This document shows, piece by piece, positions 45,401 to 55,499 of a stretch of DNA of 62,000 nt. Numbering within the stretch: the first letter of the stretch is position 1; every line of letters begins with the position of its first letter. Below the pieces are notes generated by a model, which saw only the letters and a program-made list of their open reading frames with translations, was not told the DNA's origin and ran no database searches. Both the position numbers and the translations under genes were made by a program. Origin of the DNA: Symbiodinium natans (lineage: Eukaryota > Sar > Dinophyceae > Suessiales > Symbiodiniaceae); assembly GCA_905221605.1 (NCBI GenBank), contig CAJNDS010000313.1, positions 1-62,000 on the forward strand, given 5' to 3'.

Positions 45401-47351
45401 GTGGGCAAGCTCCGGCGCGCAGGGCTCCGGCTCTGTCTCTCTGCCGCATTGCACTTCTTCTTCCATCCTCGTCCATCTTCACTCTCGCTCTCTGACTTAC
45501 ACCAATACAAGGGCACAAGGGACCAGCAACACCACTGGTTTGTGTCCTCTGAAGTCTTCGGATGGTCCGGGGCCCCCCCTCATTCTGAAATCTGCGATCT
45601 TGCAGAATTCCACGACCAGCACCAAGCGAAACACCCACTCCTGGCCCACAAACCTTCCACGTTGCCGGGCAGTGATAGACAGCAAGAAAACGACCCAACA
45701 GCCTGGAGGAGACTAGCATGGCAAGCATCTGGCAACGCTGGGAAGGTGTGCAAAAAAATTGCTTCTTCCCGATACTGCTTTGCAGCCTGGGTGAAAGGAA
45801 CCGACCAAGGTAGAGCATGCCGAATCCTGCCTAGAACTCCTCATATCAAAGAGCTAGCTACTGACGTCACAGCTTTACCTGCTGTGGTGCTTAAAGCATG
45901 TCTTGGTGTTGTTCGGGCACTCTCTCCTGAACCTTGCCGGATCTGGGCACCACCACGACGATCGCAAACCCAAAGTGGCAATGGCAGATCTCTGCCCGAA
46001 TGCGGCCGCTCGAGAGTCACTGTGTGGGGCATGGATTGGTGCTGATCGCAGTCAGTGCTGCATGGCATCATCCATGTAGGGAAATGGGATCGCGAGCGTC
46101 ATTGCCGTCACTTCAAAATCAAGAGGCGTTTCTCACTCTGTGAGATCATAACTCGGACGATGTGTCTGTGCAAAGCGATGCATTACCCCGCTAAACTTGT
46201 GAATGTAGAGCAACCGTGGGGAGAAACTAACGCGCGATATGGTGCTGTGCGAGGAACTCGGTGCTGCGCATCAGGCACATTGAAGAGGAGGCTAGATAAG
46301 ACTAATATGCTGTACAACGCGATGCTTCCTCTCACGGCAGCGAGATGCAGCGAGGCCTCCGAAGGGCCATCCGAAGGGCTAACTAGCGCAAGACGCCACA
46401 TTGATGGTTCTGCTCATCATCACGCTGCGCCTTAAAGAAGACTGGCAGCAGACGAGTAATGAGGCCAGTCCTGTTGCGCAACCAATCACGACCAGACATC
46501 ACTAACATTCATAGGCATGCAGCACCTTGAGATCGGGGTGACGAAAGTTAGCAAAGCACAGGGATGTGGACTGGCGGGCTCTGAATCGGGAGTGGAGGAA
46601 AAACTGCGACGATGCTGAAACCCCCAGTTGACACCTGCACCCCCAAAAAGGAGCCTAAAAAGGAAGGGGGGGGTTGGCAGGGGAGGGTGTGGGAGGGCCG
46701 CCTTCATTCGATTCGGTGAGTTTGTTATCGTTGACGATTGGACTTTCCATACCATTAAGGCCTGCGACATACTCTGAGCGAAGAAGAGATGGCAAACACA
46801 TGAGCTCCCACGCAGCTGGCTGCTTTCGGAACACCTTGATGTGTTGAGATGTGCTTCATACGAGTATGAGTGCAAATCCCCCCCCAACCACCCACCCCCC
46901 CCGCCCCCCAAAAAAGCTGACTCGAGCACCTGCTCGAGACTACGACGCTGAGCTTCTTGTCCATGCGGGCTGCGGGACCTGGCTTGGGGTTCAGGCTGCA
47001 GAAAAAAGTCTCTTGTACTTGGGGGCCATTCTTCCTCATCCCTCCACCCATCCATCTGCAGCATGAAGTCGAAGTCTCTTTCTCTCTATACACATCGGCA
47101 TATGTTATATACATATATATATATATGTGTGAGTATAAGATGCTTACAGAAGCAAACCATGCATGACCATAAGCCATGTGACCTGCGGCGGCGGCGCCAT
47201 GAAGAGCCCCAGGCTTCGTGCCTGACGGCTGCAGCGGCTGCGGCATTTCCCTTATTTAGGTGCCCGTTGATGGTAACCGTTCGTCAGCTCTTCCGTAGCT
47301 TGCACTGCTCTACCATCCCACACTTGCTCTGGTATGGTGGTTTGTGCCGGT

Positions 47352-47466
47352 TTCCGAAGTTAGGGTACCTTATTGGGGTCCGTACTATAAGGGAACCCTA
47401 GTATCTGCGTAGTATCTGCGGGGGCGATCTTCGGGGCCCCCTATCTTTGCAAAATCCCCATGTTGG
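47352..47466. repeat. dispersed repeat element, member 1
   Basis: Starts TTCCGAAGTTAGGGTACCTT, contains TAAGGGAACCCTA, and ends AATCCCCATGTTGG. Aligns along its length with 57901-58011. A TTTAGGG array starts 70 bp to the right. Confidence 0.65.
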
Positions 47467-47535
47467 CCGTGCAGATGTGCCCGGCGCCTTGCCCCCTTCG
47501 GCGCCCGGAAGTGGTGGGAGGTCCCCAGCCTTCCG

Positions 47536-47620
47536 TTTAGGGTTTAGGGTTTAGGGTTTAGGGTTTAGGGTTTAGGGTTTAGGGTTTAGGGTTTAGGGTT
47601 TAGGGTTTAGGGTTTAGGGT
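47536..47620. repeat. interstitial telomere-like array (TTTAGGG)12
   Basis: Twelve perfect TTTAGGG units, the cleanest array in the window, ending abruptly in TATTCTCTGCC. Confidence 0.97.
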
Positions 47621-49194
47621 ATTCTCTGCCGTAAGTAAGAGACCCGGGGCGCAGCGATGCTCGTGCGGGATTTTGCTAAACGTCTAACGGCTAAATGGCA
47701 CCTGGGCCTTGTGCTCTCATGTCTACGCGACCTTCGAACCTGCAAATTACATGACATTCTGATACATATTCAGACTCCGGCAGAGGAACTGGAAATTGGA
47801 AATTGGAAACTGCTCATTGCTCAGGTTTGACCTGTGACCACGTTGCAGAGCCAGGCCTTGCCAGGCCTCCCAGAGGGCCAGTGCCCACAGGCCTCCCCAG
47901 AGCAGCCACAGTCGATGTAACCTTCGCAAGGGCCAATATAGCTGTTACCCAGTAACTGCATCCTTTTCATTAAAGTCCCCAGAGGCCCACACCCACTTCG
48001 CGCTCCCAGGTGGGCTGCTGCGAAGGGAGGGTGCACTTCTCGAAGTCGCCCTGGCGGCGCCTCGCGCATGGTGAGATTTCCTACCAGAACAGACGTTGTT
48101 GCTGTGTGCGGTTACAACCTGCATGATCGATAGCTTTGCTGACGTTTTGCTGACGGCCTTGGCTCTGCATCTGATCTCCGAAAAACTAGATTCAGAGCCC
48201 ACATTTCTCACGCAAAGAAAATCTGAGAATCTTCCACAGCTCTCCAAAGTTGAAGTTCTATGCTCTCGCAAGCACCCCCTGAGCCCGAGCCTGTCGGCCC
48301 CAGGGCTTCTCTGCCACCAAACCTCTCAGGCGCTGAAAGGTGTTCTTAACACAGGGTGTCTCTTCAGTGGCCCGTTCGGACCAGCGAGCCTCGGATCTGC
48401 ATGAGTACTGGGTGCTGTGGCCTGACCACAGCAAAGACGAAGCAAACAGCCCATGAGAGACGAATGTGACGTCAAATCAGTCGCAAGCTTGGGCGAAATC
48501 TGCCCCAATGCCTGCTGCACAGCCCAAGCGACGTGCTCTTGACGGACCTGCAATGGCAAGGGACGGGCACCGGAGAGCGAAGCACGGGAGGCACAGGGTT
48601 CTACCAACCCAGGGTCCTTTGCACAAAGCAACTTGGGGGAGAAGGTCGCGGAAGCAAGGGCCGAGAAACATTTGGCGAGTGTGTGACAGTGATCCATATC
48701 ATCACTGAATCGTGCTCTTGTGACTTGTCATCTTGTAGTGCTCCGCAGCGATGCTGTACAAGTACGATGCTCATTTCAATGCTTCACATGGGCCGAGCTT
48801 CCGCGCCTGGCCCAGTCTGCAGGTTGGAGAGGTTGGCATCAATCTGCCTGCGGGCGTATCTGACATGTGGACTCGCAAACCCCCCCCCTGCAAGGACGGA
48901 ACAGGCTTCACAACCAGGATGGGACTATGTTGAAGTTCTGGGAGCAACTGGTCTGAGCCCCTGTACAATGGGCTCAGACCCTGCACAGTTTAACAGTACA
49001 TGTCGCAACCCAGTGAACCTCTGGTTCTGACCTGTGTACCCAGTGGCAATATGGTCGGCGAAATGTTCTGATGGATGGTGAAACAGGGCAAGTAAGTGTA
49101 ATTAACACCGACCCGACATCATCCGACTGTCCGTAGGCCCGGGTTGCCGCACCCGAAGTCAAGCGAAGTTGGGGGTGGTCGCCTTGGCTGACAC

Positions 49195-49245
49195 ATGCTG
49201 GCAACACCAGTGCATGCTGGCAACACCAGTGCATGCTGGCACCCT
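49195..49245. repeat. 19-bp repeat GCATGCTGGCAACACCAGT
   Basis: Two full copies and parts of others in tandem; each contains the SphI palindrome GCATGC. Confidence 0.85.
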
Positions 49246-49699
49246 CCTTGACAAATTCCACATTCCCGCATAAGTGCAGGCAACGCAGCTCCACCCCGCG
49301 CCAGTTGCGGCCCTCAGCACGCGGCCGGGGGACCTGCAGAGTCTTGGGGGAAATCTATGCAAGGAGCCACCAGGAGAAGGCGCAGCTTTCAAGGAATAAG
49401 GGGCTCGAGCAGTCTGAATGGGGCTCCCCGTGGGCTTAGAGGGGTTTACACGCGGGGCACGAACACTCTTTCGCCGCCTCGGCCTTTGCTGTGTGCGGTC
49501 TCGGGCGAGAGCTCAGGCTTGAGCGCACACCTCACACACCCGGGGCCCATGGGCCGGGCAATGGTGTGGAATAAAGTCCATGGAGTCCACTCTGATTCTG
49601 CTTCCTGATGACTCAGGCAGCAGCTACATTGATCCATGCCCTGGAGATGTCACACGACATAACGCGACACCACAGGAGCACGACTCACCAACATCATGA

Positions 49700-51960
49700 C
49701 CTCAACCATTCCAATGGCTCATGCTCTTTTGGCCTCGGGCTGGCCCTGTTGGCTCGCGATTTGCCTGTCGACTCTGAGAAATCCGGAAATGGGGAGAAAA
49801 ACAAAGGCTCCGAATCAGGAAGAGAGCCGTCGTCTTCGCAGCGCCTTCTTCTCGCAGCTTCGACAATCTTCTCCACCTGCCCAGCCAGAACTGCAATATC
49901 ACGCAGCGCAAGGCTCTTCATCAAGGCCTCTCTGTCGGATCGGCTCCAGTCGTCGCCTGAGGATATGCTTTCGTGCGCTGTTCCATCATGGTGCTGCTCA
50001 TGTGCCTCTAAAAACCATGGAGACACGATGTTGGGAGCGCTTCGCCTTGTGGGGTACCCGCACGTGAGGCAGGTCTCTGGGGCAACTCAGAGCCCAGGTG
50101 CTCCTGGGAAAAGGAACATACGACATACGAGTAAAGATGACAAAAGAACCATGCAACGCGCCTTTGGGTTGCCTTTCACTGTTTTTATACTAGTATAGCA
50201 ACTTTGCACGTTTCAGCCCTTGTCAGCCAGTCCTGGAGCACTGGGGTTGCCGCTCGCTGGGCATTGAAGATCATTCGCCCGCGCCTTTTGGATGCTCAGT
50301 CGCTCCGCTCTGCATTGCAACAAATGCCAAATCACGCTGTAGCCACCTGACCCAACCTCCGCTAGCCTGACTCTGCTGGTCTGACAGAAGCCGTCGCGCT
50401 TGGTGCCCGCGTCGTGTTGCCATGTGCTGCCGGGGCACGATTGCCGATAGCTGCTGGAGCTGCTGCTTGACCCACGCGACTCCTCGGCATTGTGAACGCT
50501 CGGATGCCGAAGCCGACAATATCAATTTGCACACTCCGTTTGCACTGGTGTTCCATGCCATGGGAACGGGCAGACACATGAATGCATTGTTGAAATCACA
50601 GAAGCCAGCAACACGATTGCAGCCATGAACATCAATTCACAGTCACACGCAGACACAGTCTTTCTCGCACACACACACAGTCAGACAGTTACACAGGCCC
50701 CAAAAAGTGTCAATGATGCACCCTCCCCTTCATGGTCGGAGCACCGGCCGCGGCGAGGGCTCTCGGGTGCTCACTGCCTTAGGACTTGGGAGTTTTTATA
50801 AACTACGCAGGCTTCAGGGCTTCAGAGTCAGACCAGGAAACAGAGTACAGAGAAAAAAGTAATAATAGTAAAAACTATTAAGAATCATAATAAAAATAAG
50901 AATAAGAATAAGAATAATAATAGTAATAATAAAACACCGAATTCGTTTGCCAGAGCCAGGCTTCCAGCGGCGGGTGAAAGAGGGGGGGAAACCCAGCCTT
51001 CCAATGGAGTGTGTTTTCTCAGAGAGGATATGGGTTGGGGGAACCAGGTTTAGGATTTAGGGTTTAGGATTTAGGGTTTAGAGTTTAGGGTTGGGGGAGC
51101 CTTCAGGGCGTGTGGCAGATGCCGGCCTTCAGATGAGGACTCCTTGCCCTGCAGCCCAGGACCTTGATACCAGCAACAGCATTGGTGTTGTAAGGTAAAG
51201 AACCGATGTTCACACTCCACTAGGCGCCGCACCTTGGCTGTAGTAGTCGCCACGGATCCCGATGCTGTTCTGCGACAGCGGAGACAAACTACAATCCACC
51301 TCTCTCTCTGCGAGCAGCAGCTATAAGGTCCCGACGTGTCCCAACAACATCTGCTCTCAAACGGCTTCAAAAGCCTTTGTCCTGGCTGGCTTCCAACTAC
51401 CATTCCTGCAGACTTAGTGCAGGAACGACTGCAACACTGACTGTACATGCGAAGATCGGACTCCCATGTACTGTAGCTGCATGGCTACAAGCTCTCACTG
51501 ACCATCCCATATTTCAGGTCACTGGCTGATGATGGAGAAATAGAGCGAGAGGACTCATGGCTGTGGTATGTGGGCGAGGAAGACGTCTGCTGTACATCAG
51601 CTTACATCAACATCGAAACAAAGCACGGGAAAGGCGCCAAACCGGCACTGCTACACACATCACCGCTTCCGTACGAATCTGTCGATCCACGCTGGCACGT
51701 GGTCGACGATTCCATTCATTCTGAGTTCTGAGACTTACATGGCATCGGAATTCGGCATGGTTGCATGCCGAATTGCGTGCGGCTAGAGTCGGTTTCAACC
51801 GTGCTCGTACCGGCAGTGACGCACATACCGGCAATTGCCGCGGGACTCGGTGAAGACAAGCTCGCGGCGAGCAGTCATGCTTTACCGCTTACAGTAGTGT
51901 CGGTTTTGCATGGTTCATTGTCCTTGGATTCTTGGCAAAAAATCCTCATAGCCTTCCCGC
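49700..51960 (-). other. duplication block Y, copy B, with exon candidates
   Basis: Aligns with 36390-38352. The minus exon at about 50026-49696 is longer and cleaner than in copy A: HESISSGDDWSRSDREALMK, then DIAVLAGQVEKIVEAARRRR and SLPDSEPLFFSPFPDFSEST. Copy A lacks about 110 bp of this. The exon with TASGSVATTTAKVRRL, then VECEHRFFTLQ, lies near 51270-51200 but has lost the bases coding for AAAEAKTNAVAS present in copy A. A decayed TTTAGGG array at 51048-51092 is new in this copy. So each copy keeps some exons in better shape than the other. Confidence 0.45.
51048..51092. repeat. degenerate TTTAGGG/TTTAGGA array
   Basis: About six units inside block Y of copy B; copy A lacks it at the matching position (about 37180). 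Confidence 0.85.
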
Positions 51961-52645
51961 AGGACTGGCTCACTCAAAGCGAGGCTCTTTTTCCTTGATC
52001 TCACGGACCCCACCCGTTGCCAACCAGTGGGCTGAGCTGCTTGTGGTCGCCCAACAGCCTGGATGACATACAACATGGTACAACCACAGCAATATAGCAA
52101 CGTTGCACAACAGGACAGGATGAGCACAGTCCGAGGGGCACCATGTTCTCAACACGCAAGCGCAGGATCAACGGGATGTAAGTCTCAGCCGTCGGGACGG
52201 CCTCATCCAAAACGCTCAAGACAGAAGAGCCTCTTAGGGAAATCGTCCTTCAAGAGAAAAGCTTGAGCTTCAACAGCCGTTCAAAAACGGGTCCAACATG
52301 GTCCGGCTCAGCCGCTTGACAGCAGCCTGCATGGGGGCTGCGCCATGCTGCGCCCCTGTCCTGGATGTCCTCCTGCAGCTGCATGCCCATCAGCAGCATT
52401 CAGCAGCCACAGAAAGAGAAGCAAGTAAGTACATGTGTATATATATAATATGTAACGAAAAGATACATGTATTCGCGGCAGCAATTGCACATCGTTCATC
52501 TTGCAATGGGTGATTTTATGGGCTATTGCAATCCTCACATTCCGTGCCGCAGCCATGCTGGTGGCCGAAGCTGGAAGCGGTGCGCCACTCGACTCGAGGA
52601 AGCCTGGGCCTGCCGAAACGATGCCGTCTCTGCAACAGCTTGCTA
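51961..52645 (-). pseudogene. helicase copy B, motif II-III fragment
   Basis: On minus it retains RFGRPRLPRVEW (copy A RFGMPRLPRVEW), VLDEAVPTAETYIPLILRL (motif II, near 52213) and GDHKQLSPLV (motif III, near 52050). The copy A sequence from 38353 to 40293, which carries motifs IV to VI, is missing: AGCCTTCCCGC joins directly to AGGACTGGCTC at 51960/51961. The copy A segment 42650-43735 with Walker A is also missing. It cannot make a working helicase. Confidence 0.85.
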
Positions 52646-52937
52646 GAAAGAGCTCTGCGAAAGCCTGTGGAGACCCTCAAACTCGAGAAGGGCCTCAGCA
52701 TCAGTGGTGATAAAAGGGCCACGGTGAACCTCGCGGGTTGAGACGTCCACCCCCAGTGCATACTCGAATAATTAGCGCAGAGCATCGCAGTGGTGGCACT
52801 TTTACTTCAGGAGAGCCTTTCTGAGACTGAGCCTCTTGCTCGTTGGATTATCACAGGCCGAGCTTGCAGAGGTCCAGCACTGCAAAACCGAGTGATGGCT
52901 CACGTTGCTCTAGGCGGGGAGTCTGGTTTCCTGGAGA

Positions 52938-53843
52938 TTACTCCGTTCGCGTCCCATGAGAAGTGGCGGTGTCATACACGGTGGTTGGTGCATAAACAGA
53001 ATCCCACCATGGCTCAGAGTCGAGAGTCGAAGGCTCGATTGAGGCGGTTCCTGAAGCTCCGCTCTTGCCTCGGGGCGGGGGAGGCGGCTTTCCAACCGAT
53101 GCTTCAGATGATTGTGATTGTGTCCCTTGAGAGTCCAAGGACCCTGTCAAGGATCCTGTAATATCCCAAGTCGAGTCTCCAAAAGTCGAAGTGTCATCCG
53201 AAGTCCGCCCCTTGTACCTGATGGGCACTCCACGTGGAGGAGCCTTCCCTGTCAGGGGCTTCAGCATGTCTCTGGCCAAAGGGTTTCCGGCTGTCCCCCT
53301 TGTACGTGGAACACGGGGTAAAGCCTCCCGCACGCGAGGCGGCGGCAGATCTTCTTTGTCCTCCGGTGGCGGTGGAGGCAACCCTTCGTTTCCACTGGGC
53401 GGTGCCAAATCCTCTTTTGTCTGTGGTGGCGGAGGCTCGGAGGGCTCCCTTGATCGTCTGGGAACCGGCTGTCGGAGGATCCAAATCCAAGTGTCCTCAT
53501 CCCACATGAGCATGGCCCAGGCACCAATGACTCTCTGCCAGTGGCCCAGGCCACCCTTTCCCATCATTACTTGGATTCCATAGTGGGGACCCCACCTTTT
53601 CGTGCACTTCTCCCCAATGCACTCGGACATCTCCATCTTGCTCTCCACATAACACCTGGGAGCCGCATAGTCTGTCAACCACCTGAGCTCCTCCTCCGAG
53701 AGCCGGGCAGAACGCAGCACGTTGGGATAGCCTTCTGTCGTCCCATTCAGAGTCTGAATGCTTTCCGAACTGCCAGTGTAGCGCACTGCTTGGCCGGCTG
53801 AGAACAACAGGGCAGCAAAGACAGGATACATGCTAGGCATCAC
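52938..53843 (-). CDS. predicted secreted, proline-rich protein, unknown function
   Basis: An open minus frame of 301 codons, the second longest clean frame here. It begins MMPSMYPVFAALLFSAGQAV, a good signal peptide with a likely cut after GQA. Next comes a compact region (LSEEELRWLTDYAAPRCYVE, then CIGEKCTKRWGPHYGIQVMM, GHWQRVIGAWAMLMWDEDTW), then a Pro/Glu/Lys-rich region with three PPP blocks and a Ser/Thr-rich tail. No family is recognised. A minus frame at 54033-53899 (NMHTSGQWGNWRVMSAYGSK, then a GT donor) could be an upstream exon instead of the Met start. The gene sits where helicase copy B should have its Walker A region. More exons may follow after 52938. Confidence 0.6.
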   Translation of the reverse strand: MMPSMYPVFAALLFSAGQAVRYTGSSESIQTLNGTTEGYPNVLRSARLSEEELRWLTDYAAPRCYVESKMEMSECIGEKCTKRWGPHYGIQVMMGKGGLGHWQRVIGAWAMLMWDEDTWIWILRQPVPRRSREPSEPPPPQTKEDLAPPSGNEGLPPPPPEDKEDLPPPRVREALPRVPRTRGTAGNPLARDMLKPLTGKAPPRGVPIRYKGRTSDDTSTFGDSTWDITGSLTGSLDSQGTQSQSSEASVGKPPPPPRGKSGASGTASIEPSTLDSEPWWDSVYAPTTVYDTATSHGTRTE

Positions 53844-54110
53844 GTGATGCCAGGAAAGGAGGCCGGTGTTTTACAAACGACGAAAGGGACCTACCTTGCT
53901 TGGAAGCTTTCTTTGAACCATACGCAGACATCACTCGCCAGTTGCCCCATTGTCCACTCGTGTGCATATTACCCGAAGAAGAATGACAACAACCGAGACA
54001 ACAGATGACATTTGTCCTCCTCATTTCCTGCACCTGAAACAGTCCTTTGTGTTTGTGGCTGAGTTCTCTTGCCTGGGTACTTCGCAGCAGTCATAGCACA
54101 AGCCGACATT

Positions 54111-54141
54111 GCTGCAGCAGCAGCAGCAGCAGCAGCAGCAG
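54111..54141. repeat. (CAG)10 microsatellite
   Basis: Ten CAG/GCA units just upstream (on minus) of the proline-rich gene. The frame is poly-Ala or poly-Gln on plus. Confidence 0.95.
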
Positions 54142-54459
54142 TCTTTAAAAAAAAACATAACGGGCCCTACAAGCAAGCCCCTGAGCCCCTACCCATGAAT
54201 ACAGAAAAAGGAGACCACCACCATCAACTTAGGGCCCAAGTATCAGCAGCAAAGAAGGAAATGGAAGGGCGTAATGTTCAGAGTTCAGAGTCTTGCTGCA
54301 TTCCAACTCCTCCTAACAACTTACCCACGTGCAGTCCTTGCTGTTGCCTTTGCCACCATAGCCATTTTCGTGCTGGTGGTCGTCGCGGCTGCCATTGCCT
54401 GAAACAAACTCAATGCGTGATCATGCTATCCGTAGGTTCTGGCAATCTACTGCCGTGGA

Positions 54460-54950
54460 CACTGCCTCTGGCAAGACATTCCTCCGCATCGTCTCATAGT
54501 ACATCCGTGCATCGCCATAGGCATGAGCAAACTCTTTGATCCTCTTTGAAGGCAGGAGGCTGAGCCCCTTCCTGGCTCTTCCGACTCAATTCGAGGAATG
54601 AATGCGGGCCGGCCTTGCCCTCAACGAACCGAACATCACCTCTCACAGCAAGCTCAGTGACATCAGGATTTCCTAGTCTGGTGAGTGACCGTCGCTTTCC
54701 TGCCTGAAAGCACGGACGATGGAGAAAAAATCAGCGATGAACGAGTCTGCTGGACCAAGAAATGGCTGCGTGGTAATTTGACATGCTGTGGGCATCACGG
54801 GCATGATGAACCTCAGCACAAGAGTGTCCTACAGTCCCCAGCTTCTCCAAATAAATTCTCCTACCTTCGGTGCCCACCTCTCTGCAAGCTCCAAAATGCG
54901 GCTTCCGGAGCCTTCGGTTTGGGTTGGAAGTGCTGAAAGGCTGCCCTGGG
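54460..54950 (-). pseudogene. helicase copy B, 5' fragment
   Basis: Aligns with 43735-44196. Minus peptides PDVTELAVRGDVRFVEGKA and GSLSALPTQTEGSGSR match copy A, but the frame breaks at PPAFKEDQRV, where copy A reads PPAFNEVDDAYGDAG. Copy B lacks 28 bp that copy A has after EGKA, and carries an extra stretch near 54790-54860. Beyond 54460 toward lower coordinates similarity ends. Confidence 0.8.
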
Positions 54951-55301
54951 CCGCTCCTGGCAATTTGACGACCAAAACGAGAGAAATGGTTGCAATGGTT
55001 GCCACTGTGGCCAAAAATCTTCACGGACCCGATGCTGGGCGCCTCAGGTTCGGGCTCGGCCACGCACCTGAAGATCTTCTGAAGGCTTCACATCGCAGTC
55101 AGGCGACGTTAGAGGGTTCAAGCCAAGTCCAACCGATCTTGGGATGAGGCCTTGCGAATCTGAGCTTGCTGTAAGCACGGAGCTACAGCTTGACTGAAGT
55201 GTATCTGCTAAGCCATGGATCTTGTGAGCAAAAAAAGGACAGACCACAGACTCTACTTGGTCAGCTCTCCATAGGACCGCCCCCATTCGGGGTACCTGTT
55301 T

Positions 55302-55493
55302 CTAGTTTCGAAAACACGGCCCAACATTTAGATTCAGGCTGTTCGTAGACCTAGCTGGAACAACAGGTGCTGCCGATGACCTATGCTCAGAATGGCACTG
55401 CATAAGCTCATCGTCCTCCATGGCCCTCGTGCGATGAGACCTGGTCGGCCGAGAGCAGTCTAACATCCCAATCTCCTTCAATCTCCTCAACAA
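55302..55493 (-). CDS. candidate exon, unknown function
   Basis: The minus frame MLRRLKEIGMLDCSRPTRSH, then EDDELMQCHSEHRSSAAPVV. Protein-like and polar. No domain and no second exon identified. Confidence 0.25.
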   Translation of the reverse strand: MLRRLKEIGMLDCSRPTRSHRTRAMEDDELMQCHSEHRSSAAPVVPARSTNSLNLNVGPCFRN

Positions 55494-55499
55494 AAAGGA

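Larger units (their letters stand above)
45033..49699. other. 4.7-kb block inserted between X and Y in copy B
   Basis: Copy A reads GGCACT-CCTCAACCATTCC without a break (36384-36402). In copy B these halves are 4,667 bp apart. The block holds a CTTT tract (45262-45400), a minus frame with DEEEWPPSTRDFFLQPEPQA near 47040-46980, a dispersed repeat and TTTAGGG array (47352-47620), weak frames at 48.1-48.7 kb and a 19-bp repeat at 49195. The long plus frame 45260-46045 begins inside the CTTT tract and is not accepted. No transposase, reverse transcriptase or clear target duplication was seen. Confidence 0.55.

Noticed and set aside
45260-46045. 261-codon plus-strand frame with hydrophobic N-terminus
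   Set aside because: The hydrophobic start comes from a CTTT microsatellite (Phe/Leu/Ser codons); no domain follows and minus frames compete.
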